From contig NZ_JBHUOV010000005.1 in NCBI RefSeq assembly GCF_042686125.1, forward strand, positions 92,949 to 156,948: 64,000 bases of DNA. Reading direction: 5' to 3'. Made by a program: the position numbers and the translations under genes. The DNA is from Oceanihabitans iliipiscarium (GTDB taxonomy: Bacteria; Bacteroidota; Bacteroidia; Flavobacteriales; Flavobacteriaceae). This document shows, piece by piece, positions 34,304 through 43,496 of the stretch (position 1 is the first letter of the stretch; each line of letters starts with the position of its first letter). The notes beneath the pieces are model-generated. The model had not been told where the DNA came from. It saw only the letters and a program-made list of their open reading frames with translations, and did no database searches.

Positions 34304-34813
34304 ATGACACAAACAGAGTTTTTAAATACAGTAATGCCTTTTAAAGATAAGGTGTTTCGTTTGGCTAAACGCTTGTTGGTGTCTAGAGAAGAAGCAGAAG
34401 ATGCCACGCAAGAAGTATTGTTGAAATTGTGGTCAAATAAGGCGAAAATGCAGGAGTATAAAAACGTTGAAGCCTTCTCTATGACAATGACTAAGAATTT
34501 TTGTTTAGATAAATTAAAATCGAAACAAGCACAAAATTTGAAGTTGGTTCATAGTAATTATCAAGACCACAAAGTATCATTACAAAAGCAATTAGAGTTG
34601 AATGATAGTGTGGATTGGGTTTCAAAAATTATTGAAGAATTACCAGAACAGCAAAAAATGGTAATTCAATTGAGAGATGTTGAGCAATATGAGTTTGATG
34701 AGATTGGCAAGATGCTTGATATGAATAGTACAGCAGTGCGAGTTGCACTGTCAAGAGCAAGAAAAGCAATAAGAGAAAAATTAACTAAAACACATAATTA
34801 TGGTGTTAACTAA
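34304..34813 (+). CDS. ECF-type RNA polymerase sigma factor
   Basis: A 169-residue ECF sigma factor. Region 2 contains SREEAEDATQEVLLKLWSN and FSMTMTKNFCLDKLKS; region 4 contains LPEQQKMVIQLRDVEQYEFD and the recognition helix NSTAVRVALSRARKAIREKL. It is the first gene of a four-gene operon with a membrane protein overlapping by 14 nt and two DUF4252 genes, and is preceded by a candidate ECF promoter. It differs clearly from the sigma at 5318-5860, so the two modules are probably independent. Confidence 0.92.
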   Translation: MTQTEFLNTVMPFKDKVFRLAKRLLVSREEAEDATQEVLLKLWSNKAKMQEYKNVEAFSMTMTKNFCLDKLKSKQAQNLKLVHSNYQDHKVSLQKQLELNDSVDWVSKIIEELPEQQKMVIQLRDVEQYEFDEIGKMLDMNSTAVRVALSRARKAIREKLTKTHNYGVN

Positions 34814-35234
34814 TATAGAACAACTACTAGAAAAGTATGACAATGGTGAAACTACGCTTCAAGAAGAGCAGCAGTTAAAAGACTATTTTTCGCAAGAAAC
34901 TGTAGCGCCACACCTAGAAATGTATAAGCCTTTGTTTACTTATTTTTTGGTTAATCAGCAAGAACAGTTTACTAAAGACGTTCCATTAAAATCTAAAACA
35001 AACAGTTGGTACAAGTGGATTTCTGTCGCAGCAGTAGCCGTTCTTATGTTAAGCGTCTATTTTAATCAATCTAATTTAGGAAATGATTATGGCACTTACG
35101 ATGATCCGGAAATGGCTTACAATGAAGTTGTAAAGTCTTTAGAAATGATTTCTACTCATTTTAACAAAGGTGCTTCTAGTATTAACTATTTAGCCGAAGT
35201 AGATAACACAACCAGTTTAATTTTTAAAAAATAG
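34800..35234 (+). CDS. Single-pass membrane protein, likely anti-sigma factor
   Basis: A 144-residue protein with a soluble N-terminal region (EQLLEKYDNGETTLQEEQQL), one membrane helix (about residues 77-94, KWISVAAVAVLMLSVYF) and a periplasmic tail of about 50 residues. The N-terminal segment resembles the start of Bacteroidota anti-sigma-like proteins (xxxxYxxGxTTxxEE). Its gene overlaps the sigma gene by 14 nt, implying coupled translation, the usual arrangement for sigma and anti-sigma pairs. No zinc-binding motif is visible. Confidence 0.7.
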   Translation: MVLTNIEQLLEKYDNGETTLQEEQQLKDYFSQETVAPHLEMYKPLFTYFLVNQQEQFTKDVPLKSKTNSWYKWISVAAVAVLMLSVYFNQSNLGNDYGTYDDPEMAYNEVVKSLEMISTHFNKGASSINYLAEVDNTTSLIFKK

Positions 35235-35272
35235 AAAACATGAAAACACAAATAAACAATAAAACAAATACA

Positions 35273-35836
35273 ATGAAAAAGAATGTAATTTTAGTCTTAA
35301 TGGCTTTATTAATGATGCCTTTAACATCTATGGCTCAAGATATTTTTGCAAAATATAGCGATAATGCAGATGTGACTTATGTGAACATTAAACCAAAAAT
35401 GTTTCAAATGCTAGCAAAAATGGAAGTCGATACAGATGATCCTGAAACTCAGGAATATATGAACATGGTTAATAGTATTACGAGTTTAAAAACTATTATT
35501 ACTGAAAAAGGAGCTATTTCTTCTGATATTACTGCTTGGGTAAACTCTAAATCAAGAGCTTTAGAAGAATTAATGGAAGTTAAAGACGATGGTACAGTAA
35601 TTAAATTCTATATTAAAGAAGGAAAAGATGAAGACCACGTTGAAGAACTTTTAATTTTTGTTAATGGTCTAAGTAATCAAATGAAGGATTCAGACGTTAA
35701 AATTAATGGAAAAGACCGTAAGTTTGAAACCATCATTGTCTCTTTAACAGGAGATATCGATTTAAATCAAATTTCTAAATTGACCAAAAAAATGAATATT
35801 CCTGGTGGAGAACATTTAGAGGATAAGAAGCACTAA
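35273..35836 (+). CDS. DUF4252 protein, exported
   Basis: A 187-residue DUF4252 protein with a signal peptide (MKKNVILVLMALLMMPLTSM, cut after AQ). The family core follows: DIFAKYSDNADVTYVNIKPK, FQMLAKMEVD, and a C-terminal part with VEELLIFVNGL. An in-frame ATG at 35240 adds 11 polar residues ahead of the signal peptide; 35273 is chosen because it gives a normal one. DUF4252 genes are typical last genes of ECF sigma operons in Bacteroidota; the role is unknown. It has a paralogue directly downstream. Confidence 0.82.
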   Translation: MKKNVILVLMALLMMPLTSMAQDIFAKYSDNADVTYVNIKPKMFQMLAKMEVDTDDPETQEYMNMVNSITSLKTIITEKGAISSDITAWVNSKSRALEELMEVKDDGTVIKFYIKEGKDEDHVEELLIFVNGLSNQMKDSDVKINGKDRKFETIIVSLTGDIDLNQISKLTKKMNIPGGEHLEDKKH

Positions 35837-35840
35837 AAAT

Positions 35841-36383
35841 ATGATACAATCAATCAAAAAATCATTGTTCAGCTTACTAGCACTAATCATGTTAGTAAGC
35901 TGTAGCAATACGCAATCATTACAAACATATTTTGTAGATAATCAAGAAACACCAAACTTTACTACTCTAGATATTCCTACAAGTATTGTTAAATTTGAAA
36001 ACACAGAGTTATCTGCATCAGAATTAGAAGCTTATGAGTCTATAGACAAATTAAACTTTTTAGGGTTTAAGCTCGATTCTAATAACCTTGATAGCTATAA
36101 AGCTGAAATGAATAAAGTAAGCTCTATTTTAAGCGATAAAAAATATATTGACTTAGGAGAGTTTAATATGCAAGGTTCTAAAATGATAGTCAAATATTTA
36201 GGCGACAATGATATTGCTGATGAGTTTATCATATTTGGAAACTCTAAAGATGTTGGTTTTGGTGTTTTACGTGTTTTAGGTGACGATATGAGTCCAGCAA
36301 AACTCTATATGCTTGCGCAGTCTATGAATAAAGCAAGTGTCGATCAGTCACAACTACAAAGCTTAACAGACTTTTTTAAATAA
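35841..36383 (+). CDS. DUF4252-like lipoprotein (paralogue of the preceding gene)
   Basis: A 180-residue lipoprotein (lipobox MLVSC, Cys22) that begins 4 nt after the preceding gene ends. The body shows the same order of elements as its neighbour (VDNQETPNFTTLDIPTSIV, a central helical part, DEFIIFGNSKDVGFGVLRVL), consistent with divergent DUF4252 duplication. One protein is predicted soluble in the periplasm and the other lipid-anchored, so they may form a complex at the membrane. A terminator follows. Confidence 0.7.
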   Translation: MIQSIKKSLFSLLALIMLVSCSNTQSLQTYFVDNQETPNFTTLDIPTSIVKFENTELSASELEAYESIDKLNFLGFKLDSNNLDSYKAEMNKVSSILSDKKYIDLGEFNMQGSKMIVKYLGDNDIADEFIIFGNSKDVGFGVLRVLGDDMSPAKLYMLAQSMNKASVDQSQLQSLTDFFK

Positions 36384-36404
36384 GTAGAGTTAATGTTAAT
36401 ATAT

Positions 36405-36437
36405 AAAAGGTTTGCCTTATTTGGTAAACCTTTTTTT
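36405..36437. terminator. Bidirectional terminator
   Basis: Stem AAGGTTTGCC (36407-36416) with GGTAAACCTT (about 36423-36432), with one G-T pair, then T residues. It ends the ECF operon and lies at the stop of the convergent small gene (36436). Confidence 0.8.
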
Positions 36438-36651
36438 ATGACTCTAAGTTGTCTGTTTTCGAAATAATGTCTTGAGGAGCTTCGGTTTTTGGGTGTCTTT
36501 TTGTAATCAATAAATTGATAATAATTAAGCCAAAAAGAGACATGATAGGAATTGCAATATAAAGACGCTCTAGAATGTTAAGTATTCCAAAGACTACAAA
36601 CCCTACTACAACAAGTGTACAAAGAAATATGGATTGTCTGTCTGTTAGCAT
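36436..36651 (-). CDS. Small two-helix membrane protein
   Basis: A 71-residue protein with two hydrophobic helices (about residues 8-27 and 31-49) and a polar C-terminal tail ending DNLES. No family is recognised. It starts 3 nt after the purB stop on the same strand and is probably translated from the purB mRNA. A link to purine synthesis is not implied; such small membrane proteins often trail housekeeping genes in Flavobacteria. Confidence 0.65.
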   Translation of the reverse strand: MLTDRQSIFLCTLVVVGFVVFGILNILERLYIAIPIMSLFGLIIINLLITKRHPKTEAPQDIISKTDNLES

Positions 36652-36654
36652 TAT

Positions 36655-37998
36655 TTATATTCCTGTATAATTACTAGGTGTTATGGCTTTTAATTCCTCT
36701 TTTATAACATCAGAAACCTCTAAGGTATCAATAAAATTTGAAATGGCGTTTTGATTGATTTTCTCGTTAGTTCGTGTTAATCCTTTTAAGGCTTCATAAG
36801 GATTAGGATAGGCTTCTCGACGTAATATTGTTTGAATCGCTTCAGCAACAACAGCCCAATTATTTTCTAAATCTTCAGCAAATTTTGCGTCATTTAATAA
36901 TAGCTTATTCAATCCTTTTAAAGTCGATTTAAATCCAATTAAGGTATGTCCAAAAGGCACACCAACATTACGTAAAACTGTACTGTCTGTTAAATCACGT
37001 TGTAATCTCGATATTGGTAATTTTGCTGATAGGTGTTCAAATATCGCATTAGCAATACCTAGATTACCTTCAGAGTTTTCAAAATCTATAGGATTTACCT
37101 TATGTGGCATTGCAGAGCTTCCTACTTCACCAGCTTTAATTTTTTGCTTAAAATAATCCATAGAAACATAAGTCCAAATATCTCTATCTAAATCAATAAT
37201 AATTGTATTGATGCGTTTTAAACCATCAAACAGCGCAGCCATATGGTCATAATGTTCTATTTGAGTTGTAGGGAAAGAGTGCTGTAAGCCAAGTTTTTCT
37301 TGAACAAATTGACTCCCAAATGCTCTCCAGTCTATATTAGGATAAGCAACTTTATGCGCATTAAAGTTTCCTGTTGCACCACCAAATTTAGCAGCACTAG
37401 GAATATCATTTAATAAATTAAATTGCTCTTCTAAACGCACTACAAAAACTTCAATTTCTTTTCCTAATCGAGTAGGAGAAGCTGGCTGACCATGTGTTCT
37501 TGCTAACATGGGAATGTTAGCCCAATCTTGAGCTAATGCTTTCAAACGTTTTAAAATCACAAAAAATTCTGAAACATAAACATCGTTCATAGCTTCCTTA
37601 ATACTTAATGGAATAGCAGTATTATTTATGTCTTGTGAAGTTAATCCAAAATGAATAAATTCCTTGTAAGCACTTAAGCCTAAAGCATCAAATTTTTCTT
37701 TAATGAAATATTCAACAGCTTTAACATCATGATTGGTCACTTTTTCAATCTCTTTAATTGCTAAAGCATCTTCTGTTGAGAAGTGCTTGTAAATCGCTCT
37801 TAAGTCATCAAATACAGAAGTGTTAATAGCTTCTAATTGTGGTAAAGGTATTTCGCAAAGCGCAATGAAATATTCAATTTCAACTAAGACACGATATTTT
37901 ATAAGTGCTTCTTCTGAAAAGTATTTGCCTAATTCATCAACTTTGTTTCTGTAACGACCATCAATAGGAGAAATAGCGCTAAGTGTATTTAAAGACAT
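36655..37998 (-). CDS. purB: Adenylosuccinate lyase
   Basis: A 447-residue member of the fumarase/aspartase superfamily that acts twice in purine synthesis, on SAICAR and on adenylosuccinate. It starts SLNTLSAISPIDGRYRNKVD and carries the family signature SSAMPHKVNPIDFENSEGN, the TSQDINN substrate loop and the catalytic His region RTHGQPASPTRLGK. A longer frame reaches 38025, but a TATCTTTG element (38022-38029 on minus) overlaps that position, so the ATG at 37998 is the likely start. Confidence 0.95.
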   Translation of the reverse strand: MSLNTLSAISPIDGRYRNKVDELGKYFSEEALIKYRVLVEIEYFIALCEIPLPQLEAINTSVFDDLRAIYKHFSTEDALAIKEIEKVTNHDVKAVEYFIKEKFDALGLSAYKEFIHFGLTSQDINNTAIPLSIKEAMNDVYVSEFFVILKRLKALAQDWANIPMLARTHGQPASPTRLGKEIEVFVVRLEEQFNLLNDIPSAAKFGGATGNFNAHKVAYPNIDWRAFGSQFVQEKLGLQHSFPTTQIEHYDHMAALFDGLKRINTIIIDLDRDIWTYVSMDYFKQKIKAGEVGSSAMPHKVNPIDFENSEGNLGIANAIFEHLSAKLPISRLQRDLTDSTVLRNVGVPFGHTLIGFKSTLKGLNKLLLNDAKFAEDLENNWAVVAEAIQTILRREAYPNPYEALKGLTRTNEKINQNAISNFIDTLEVSDVIKEELKAITPSNYTGI

Positions 37999-38021
37999 AG
38001 TTTGTGTGGTTTTAAGAAGTG

Positions 38022-38029
38022 GCAAAGAT
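38022..38029 (-). promoter_or_regulatory. -7 element of purB
   Basis: TATCTTTG on the minus strand. The transcript would start near 38015, leaving a leader of about 17 nt to the ATG at 37998 and ruling out the frame start at 38025. The -33 TTG is not clear. Confidence 0.5.
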
Positions 38030-38061
38030 AAGGTTTTGAATTCCGAATTGCGAATTACTAA

Positions 38062-38634
38062 TTATGATTTTTTTCCTTTTATTTTTTTTATGATATGTCT
38101 TGCTCTAGCCTTGAATCCAGAACTTTGCATTTGAAAGTCACGCTCTAAAATTAAGACCAATTCTGGGTGAATCCAATCATAATCTTTGCCAAGTAAAAAT
38201 AGGCTGTTCATAGAGTAGGCTTTAGGTGCAATTTTTTCGTCATTAATCATATAATCAAAGCAAACTTCAATAATTTTTTCACGATGTTTCGGAAGTAATC
38301 CAGATTGAATTCTGTTTTCTGTTTTTGAATAATAGGCTTTGACTAGATATTCACAGACTTTAGCGACAGGACGAACCGCAGAATCTAAATGGACCTTATG
38401 CATGTTTTCAGTAAAAAAATCTAAATGAGGAATAATTTCTTCAAGGTTTTCACCACACATAAATTCAAAAACCCAAGCAGCGCGTGGCGAGATTTTATCA
38501 TCTACCATAAAAAGAATCTCAAGAAGTTTCGGAATTAAATCAGGATGATCAATAATTAAATTGGCATAATATAAACGCTTTTCACGCGAGTGATTCACAT
38601 AATTTAATTCTTGATAGAGTTGTGCTGTAGTCAA
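38062..38634 (-). CDS. HEAT-like helical repeat protein
   Basis: A 190-residue, all-helical soluble protein without signal peptide. Segments such as LIIDHPDLIPKLLEILFMVD, RAAWVFEFMCGENLEEIIPH and VCFDYMINDEKIAPKAYSMN suggest HEAT-type repeats. Relatives next to purB in Flavobacteriaceae are sometimes labelled adenylosuccinate lyase, but no lyase motif is present, so that name looks like an annotation carry-over from the neighbour. Its role is unknown. It is upstream of purB by 63 nt and divergent from the heme-binding protein gene. Confidence 0.7.
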   Translation of the reverse strand: MTTAQLYQELNYVNHSREKRLYYANLIIDHPDLIPKLLEILFMVDDKISPRAAWVFEFMCGENLEEIIPHLDFFTENMHKVHLDSAVRPVAKVCEYLVKAYYSKTENRIQSGLLPKHREKIIEVCFDYMINDEKIAPKAYSMNSLFLLGKDYDWIHPELVLILERDFQMQSSGFKARARHIIKKIKGKKS

Positions 38635-38671
38635 AAGGTTTTCTTATTTTTAAAGAATAAAATTAAATAAA

Positions 38672-39145
38672 ATGAAGATTATAAAAAAAATACTTTGGCT
38701 TTTACTTCTAGTTTTTGTCATAGCTCAGTTTTTTGGTCCTGAAAAGAATGAAGGTGATATCGCAACTATTGATGCCTTTTTAGCAGAGACTAATCCTCCA
38801 GAAGATGTAAAGCTTATTTTAAAAGAAAGCTGTTACGATTGTCATAGCGATGTGACACGCTATCCTTGGTATAGTTATATTACTCCTGTTAATTATTGGA
38901 TGGCAGATCATGTAAAACATGGCTCAAAACATTTTAATGTCTCTAATTGGGAAAACAATTCTGTAAAGCGAAAGGATCATAAGTTTGAAGAGCTTATAGA
39001 ACTGGTTTCTGATAAAGAAATGCCATTGCCTTCATATACTTGGATGCATTCTGAAGCTAATCTAACAGAGGCACAAAGAGAGGCTGTTTTAAGTTGGGCA
39101 GAAGAAGTGCGATTTAAGTATAGTTTAGCTCCAAGACCTGAATAG
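38672..39145 (+). CDS. Heme-binding domain protein (Haem_bd family)
   Basis: A 157-residue protein with an N-terminal membrane anchor or signal (IIKKILWLLLLVFVIAQFF) and a cytochrome-like motif CYDCHSD (CxxCH) near residue 54. This is followed by TRYPWYSYITPVNYWMADHV, typical of the Haem_bd (PF14376) family, and a distal Met candidate in DKEMPLPSYTWMH. It is probably a monoheme periplasmic or membrane-anchored electron-transfer or sensing protein. The gene is followed 18 nt later by a GT4 gene, but a shared function is not evident. Confidence 0.82.
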   Translation: MKIIKKILWLLLLVFVIAQFFGPEKNEGDIATIDAFLAETNPPEDVKLILKESCYDCHSDVTRYPWYSYITPVNYWMADHVKHGSKHFNVSNWENNSVKRKDHKFEELIELVSDKEMPLPSYTWMHSEANLTEAQREAVLSWAEEVRFKYSLAPRPE

Positions 39146-39163
39146 TTTATTTTAATTAGCTCA

Positions 39164-40399
39164 ATGCAAAAAAAACTGTTAATTATTGGTTATGTCTGGC
39201 CAGAACCAAATAGTTCTGCGGCTGGAAGTCGAATGATGCAGCTTATTTTTTGTTTTCAAGCGTATAATTATCAAATAACGTTTGCAAGTCCTTGTGCAAA
39301 AAGTGATAAGGCATTCGATTTAAATAGTATTGGTGTCACTCCAATGTCTATAGAAATAAATGATTCTCATTTTGATGATTTTATAAATAATTTCAATCCA
39401 GAGGTCGTTGTATTTGACCGTTTTATGATGGAAGAACAATTCGGATGGCGTGTTGCCGAAAACTGTCCGAATGCTCTACGAATACTCGACACAGAAGACT
39501 TGCATAGTTTGCGAAAAGGAAGGCAGCAGGCTTTTAAAGCGAAGACTGAATTTGATGACAGTGACCTGTTTAATGATACTGCAAAGCGAGAGATTGCAAG
39601 TATATATAGGTGTGATTTAAGTTTGATTATTTCTGAAGCCGAAATGGATCTATTAAAGCATCGCTTTAAAGTAGATGAAAGCTTATTGCTTTATTTGCCT
39701 TTTTTACTCGATGAAATCGATTCAGAAAACATTCAGAATTTACCAAAGTTTGATAATCGACAGCATTTTATAACGATAGGTAATTTTTTACATGAACCAA
39801 ATTATAATTCAATTTTATATTTAAAAGAAACCATTTGGCCATTAATACGACAACAACTTCCGAAAGTAGATATGCATATTTATGGCGCGTATTCAAGTCA
39901 AAAGATAAACCAGTTACACAACCAAAAAGAAGGGTTTTTAATTCAAGGTTTTGCTGAAGATGCACAACATGTCATGCAAAATGCTAGAGTGTGTTTAGCG
40001 CCTTTGCGTTTTGGAGCTGGATTAAAAGGAAAACTGATTGATGCCATGCAAAACGGAACGCCAAGTGTTATGACTAGTATTGCAAGTGAAGGCTTATTCG
40101 GAGATTTAGAGCCTCATGGTTATACAGAAGATGATCCAGAAGAATACGCTAACAAAGCTGTGCAGTTGTACACCAATAAAACCCTTTGGGAAGCTAAGCA
40201 GCAAAACGGATTTATAGCGCTTCGTAGATTTGATAAAAAGGAATTTCAGAATCAGTTGCACCATAAATTAAATGATTTAAGGCATCAATTAATTACGCAT
40301 CGATTTAATAATTTTACAGGTCAAATGCTCATGCATCACACATTACAAAGCACAAAGTATTTGTCACGCTGGATAGAGGAAAAACATAAAAATCAATAA
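39164..40399 (+). CDS. Family 4-like glycosyltransferase
   Basis: A 411-residue GT-B glycosyltransferase. The N-terminal half starts LLIIGYVWPEPNSSAAGSRM, typical of GT4 acceptor domains. The donor half has FITIGNFLHEPNYNSI, MHIYGAYSSQKINQL and the nucleotide-sugar motif region APLRFGAGLKGKLIDAM with the Glu of the E-x7-E motif in TSIASEGLFGDLEPHG. It is cytoplasmic and not next to a polysaccharide gene cluster, so the acceptor cannot be predicted. The downstream cls gene begins 1 nt after its stop, so the two share an mRNA. Confidence 0.82.
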   Translation: MQKKLLIIGYVWPEPNSSAAGSRMMQLIFCFQAYNYQITFASPCAKSDKAFDLNSIGVTPMSIEINDSHFDDFINNFNPEVVVFDRFMMEEQFGWRVAENCPNALRILDTEDLHSLRKGRQQAFKAKTEFDDSDLFNDTAKREIASIYRCDLSLIISEAEMDLLKHRFKVDESLLLYLPFLLDEIDSENIQNLPKFDNRQHFITIGNFLHEPNYNSILYLKETIWPLIRQQLPKVDMHIYGAYSSQKINQLHNQKEGFLIQGFAEDAQHVMQNARVCLAPLRFGAGLKGKLIDAMQNGTPSVMTSIASEGLFGDLEPHGYTEDDPEEYANKAVQLYTNKTLWEAKQQNGFIALRRFDKKEFQNQLHHKLNDLRHQLITHRFNNFTGQMLMHHTLQSTKYLSRWIEEKHKNQ

Positions 40400-40400
40400 A

Positions 40401-41858
40401 ATGAATTGGATTCTTTTAGCTCAAGTCATTTATATACCTCTGCTTATTTTGGTTTGTTTGCGTGTAATCTATGATACTCAAGATATTACCAAAACATTAG
40501 CCTACTTGTTGTTAGTTATTTTCTTACCAATATTAGGAGTAATTATTTATTTCTCTTTTGGTGTGAATTTTAGAAAACGTAAAATATATAAGAAAAAACT
40601 GATTGATAATGAGCAATTAGAAAAACAAATGGAAAGCGCTCTAATAAAATATTCTAATAATGTTTTACTAGATAGTGACTCTAGTGTTAAGAGTAATAAA
40701 AAGTTAGTAAATCTCGTATTAAATGAAAATATAAGTCCACTTACCAATAAAAATGATGTTAAACTGCTTATTAATGGCGAAGAAAAATTCCCTGAAGTCT
40801 TTAAAGCTATTGAAAGCGCAACTGATCATATACACATTGAATATTATATTTTTGAAGACGATACCATAGGTACACGTTTTGTCGAACTATTAATAAAAAA
40901 GGCCAACGAAGGTGTAAAAGTTCGTTTTATTTATGATGATTTTGGAAGTCGTTCAATTAGAAAAAAACTTATACCAAAGCTTAAAGCTGCTGGTGTCGAA
41001 ACCTCTCCTTTTTATGAAATTAAATTTTTTCTTTTAGCTAGTAGAATTAATTACAGAAACCACAGGAAAATTATAATAATAGATGCTAAAATTGCATTTG
41101 TTGGAGGTGTTAATGTTAGTGATAAGTATATTAATAAGAAGGAATTTAAATCTAAATTATACTGGCGAGATACACATTTAAAAATTGAAGGTCCAGCCAT
41201 CTGGTATTTACAATTTCTATTTTTATGTGATTGGAATTTCTGTGCTGAAGCTAATGTGTTGCCAAGTGATCAATTGTTTTTACCAAAAGAAAAATTTAAC
41301 ACTAAACAAGACAAAATATTGCAAATTACTGCTAGTGGTCCAGACTCAGATGTTCCAACCATTCTTTTTGCGTTGTTGCAAGCGATTAATCTTGCGAAAA
41401 AAGAAGTCTTAATTACGACACCTTATTTTATACCTGGAGAAAGTATTTTAAATGCTTTAATCATTTCGGCAAAGAGTGGAGTGTCCATAAAATTACTAGT
41501 GCCAGGCATTTCAGATTCTAAATTAGTTAATTATGCAGCTCGTTCGTATTACAGTGATTTAATGAGCGCAGGAGTTGAAATTTATAAATATCAAAAAGGT
41601 TTTGTTCACGCAAAAACATTAGTCATTGATAATGAGATTGCCATAGTTGGAACTGCAAATATGGATATTCGTAGTTTTGAGCTTAATTTTGAGGTTAACG
41701 CTATTGTGTATGATAAAGTCGTGGCAGATGAATTAAAAACGGCTTTTTTTGAAGATCTTAATCATTCTGAAAAAATAGATTTAGAAACTTGGAAGAATAG
41801 ACCTCAGCATAAACAATTCTTTGAAAAAATTGCTCGACTATTTTCTCCAATGCTTTAA
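40401..41858 (+). CDS. cls: Cardiolipin synthase
   Basis: A 485-residue phospholipase D-type enzyme that joins two phosphatidylglycerols into cardiolipin at the inner membrane. Two N-terminal membrane helices (about residues 3-20 and 34-55) precede two HKD motifs: HRKIIIIDAK with GGVN, and HAKTLVIDNE with GTANMD. Length and topology match ClsA-type enzymes. It immediately follows the GT4 gene, so the two may both serve membrane lipid or glycolipid synthesis. Confidence 0.92.
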   Translation: MNWILLAQVIYIPLLILVCLRVIYDTQDITKTLAYLLLVIFLPILGVIIYFSFGVNFRKRKIYKKKLIDNEQLEKQMESALIKYSNNVLLDSDSSVKSNKKLVNLVLNENISPLTNKNDVKLLINGEEKFPEVFKAIESATDHIHIEYYIFEDDTIGTRFVELLIKKANEGVKVRFIYDDFGSRSIRKKLIPKLKAAGVETSPFYEIKFFLLASRINYRNHRKIIIIDAKIAFVGGVNVSDKYINKKEFKSKLYWRDTHLKIEGPAIWYLQFLFLCDWNFCAEANVLPSDQLFLPKEKFNTKQDKILQITASGPDSDVPTILFALLQAINLAKKEVLITTPYFIPGESILNALIISAKSGVSIKLLVPGISDSKLVNYAARSYYSDLMSAGVEIYKYQKGFVHAKTLVIDNEIAIVGTANMDIRSFELNFEVNAIVYDKVVADELKTAFFEDLNHSEKIDLETWKNRPQHKQFFEKIARLFSPML

Positions 41859-41930
41859 TTAATTAGAAGTAAAGAACAAGAATTAATTCTTATCTTTAAA
41901 AACGTTTAATATCAATTCAACCCAACCAAA

Positions 41931-43496
41931 ATGAAATTATTTAAGAATTCTCTTGTAAGTGTACTATTCATGCTACTTTTAGCAAGTACGAGTTTAAAGG
42001 CTCAAGTCTCTTCACAACAAATCGATTCAATCGTTAATTATGCAATGACCAAATTTAATGTTGCAGGAGTTGCAGTTGCTGTTGTTAAAGATGGTAAGAT
42101 TATTCACAATAAAGGTTATGGTGTTAAATCTATTGAAACTAATGAACCTGTGAATGAGCATACGCAATTCGCTATTGCTTCAAACAGTAAAGCTTTTGTA
42201 ACTGCTGGATTGGCTATTTTAGTCGAAGAAGGTAAAATAAATTGGTTGGATAAAGTGAAAGATCATATTCCAGAATTTACGATGTATAATGATTATGTAG
42301 AAGATAATTTCAATATTTTAGATTTGGTCACACATCGTAGTGGACTACCTTTAGGAATGGGTGATTTAATGTTCTTTCCTGATGGTACAGATTTCACAAT
42401 GGATGATTTATTGTCCAGCTTTCAGCATTTTAAATCGTCTTCTGCTTTTCGGACTAAATGGGACTATGATAATTTACTCTATATAGTTGCAGGTGAATTG
42501 ATTGCAAGAAAAAGTGGAATGACTTGGGAAGCATTTACTAAAACACGTATTCTTGAACCTTTAGGAATGGACAATACATTTTCTTCCTTGGCAGATATTA
42601 AAGACAGGTCTAATTTAGCATCATCTCATTCAACAGAAACAGGAGAGATAAGAGTTATTCCAACGTTTAAAGAAATGATGAATGGTGCAGCTGGTGGTAT
42701 TTTTTCTAACGTTGATGATTTATGCCAATGGCTATTACTCCATTTAAATGCAGGGAAATATGGAGAAAATAAGGAAAAAGAATTGTTTACAGCAGTCAAC
42801 CATAATGAAATGTGGAAAATTCATACAGTTATGGGTGTTAACAAGAACCCTCGTTATAATTCTCATTTCTCAGGCTATGGCTTAGGTTGGTTCCTGTCTG
42901 ATGTTTTAGGAAACATGAAAGTTGAACATACTGGTGGATTACCAGGGATGCTGTCGCAAACCATTTTAATTCCTGATATGGATTTAGGACTTGTTATTCT
43001 AACGAACACAAGTGACGATGGAGGAGGTTTGTTTTCTTCTGTATCTCAAACAATTTTAGATATATATTTCGGGTTAGATGATTTTAAATGGATTGACAAG
43101 TACTCAGATTACTTAAAATCTAGAGTAAGTGGAGGAGATGCAATAACAGGCAAAGTATGGGAAACGGTTGAAAATTTAAAGGATACACCAATTGATACCC
43201 AAAAGTATATAGGCTTATATAAAGATAGTTGGTTTGGCACTTGCGAAGTTTTTATGAAAGAAGATCAGTTGTGGCTTAAATTTCACCGTTCACCAAAACT
43301 CAACGGTCCATTAAAGTTATATGAAGATGAAACCTTTGCAATTAAATGGGAATACCAAGATATGAATGCTGATGCGTTTGTCACGTTTACCCTAGATAAA
43401 AATGGCAAAGCTGAAAGCATAAAGATGAAGGGCATATCACCTAACATTGATTTTAGTTTCGATTTTCATGATTTAGATTTAAAACGTCAAGATTAA
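41931..43496 (+). CDS. Serine hydrolase (class C beta-lactamase family) with DUF3471-like C-terminal domain
   Basis: A 521-residue exported hydrolase. A signal peptide (ending LKAQ) is followed by the beta-lactamase-like domain with SxxK (SNSK in IASNSKAF), YxN (YDN in WDYDNLLY) and HxG (HTG in VEHTGGLPG), so the catalytic set is complete. The last 110 residues or so (YIGLYKDSWFGTCEVFMKED onward) match a DUF3471/lipocalin-like beta domain common in Bacteroidota homologues. It is more likely a peptidase or esterase than a drug-resistance enzyme. The next gene overlaps its stop (TAATG). Confidence 0.88.
   Translation: MKLFKNSLVSVLFMLLLASTSLKAQVSSQQIDSIVNYAMTKFNVAGVAVAVVKDGKIIHNKGYGVKSIETNEPVNEHTQFAIASNSKAFVTAGLAILVEEGKINWLDKVKDHIPEFTMYNDYVEDNFNILDLVTHRSGLPLGMGDLMFFPDGTDFTMDDLLSSFQHFKSSSAFRTKWDYDNLLYIVAGELIARKSGMTWEAFTKTRILEPLGMDNTFSSLADIKDRSNLASSHSTETGEIRVIPTFKEMMNGAAGGIFSNVDDLCQWLLLHLNAGKYGENKEKELFTAVNHNEMWKIHTVMGVNKNPRYNSHFSGYGLGWFLSDVLGNMKVEHTGGLPGMLSQTILIPDMDLGLVILTNTSDDGGGLFSSVSQTILDIYFGLDDFKWIDKYSDYLKSRVSGGDAITGKVWETVENLKDTPIDTQKYIGLYKDSWFGTCEVFMKEDQLWLKFHRSPKLNGPLKLYEDETFAIKWEYQDMNADAFVTFTLDKNGKAESIKMKGISPNIDFSFDFHDLDLKRQD

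Noticed and set aside
41876..41892. AAGAATTAATTCTT palindrome between cls and the serine hydrolase gene.
   Set aside because: Perfect short AT palindromes are expected by chance in such AT-rich DNA; there is no loop for a terminator and no repeat copy.
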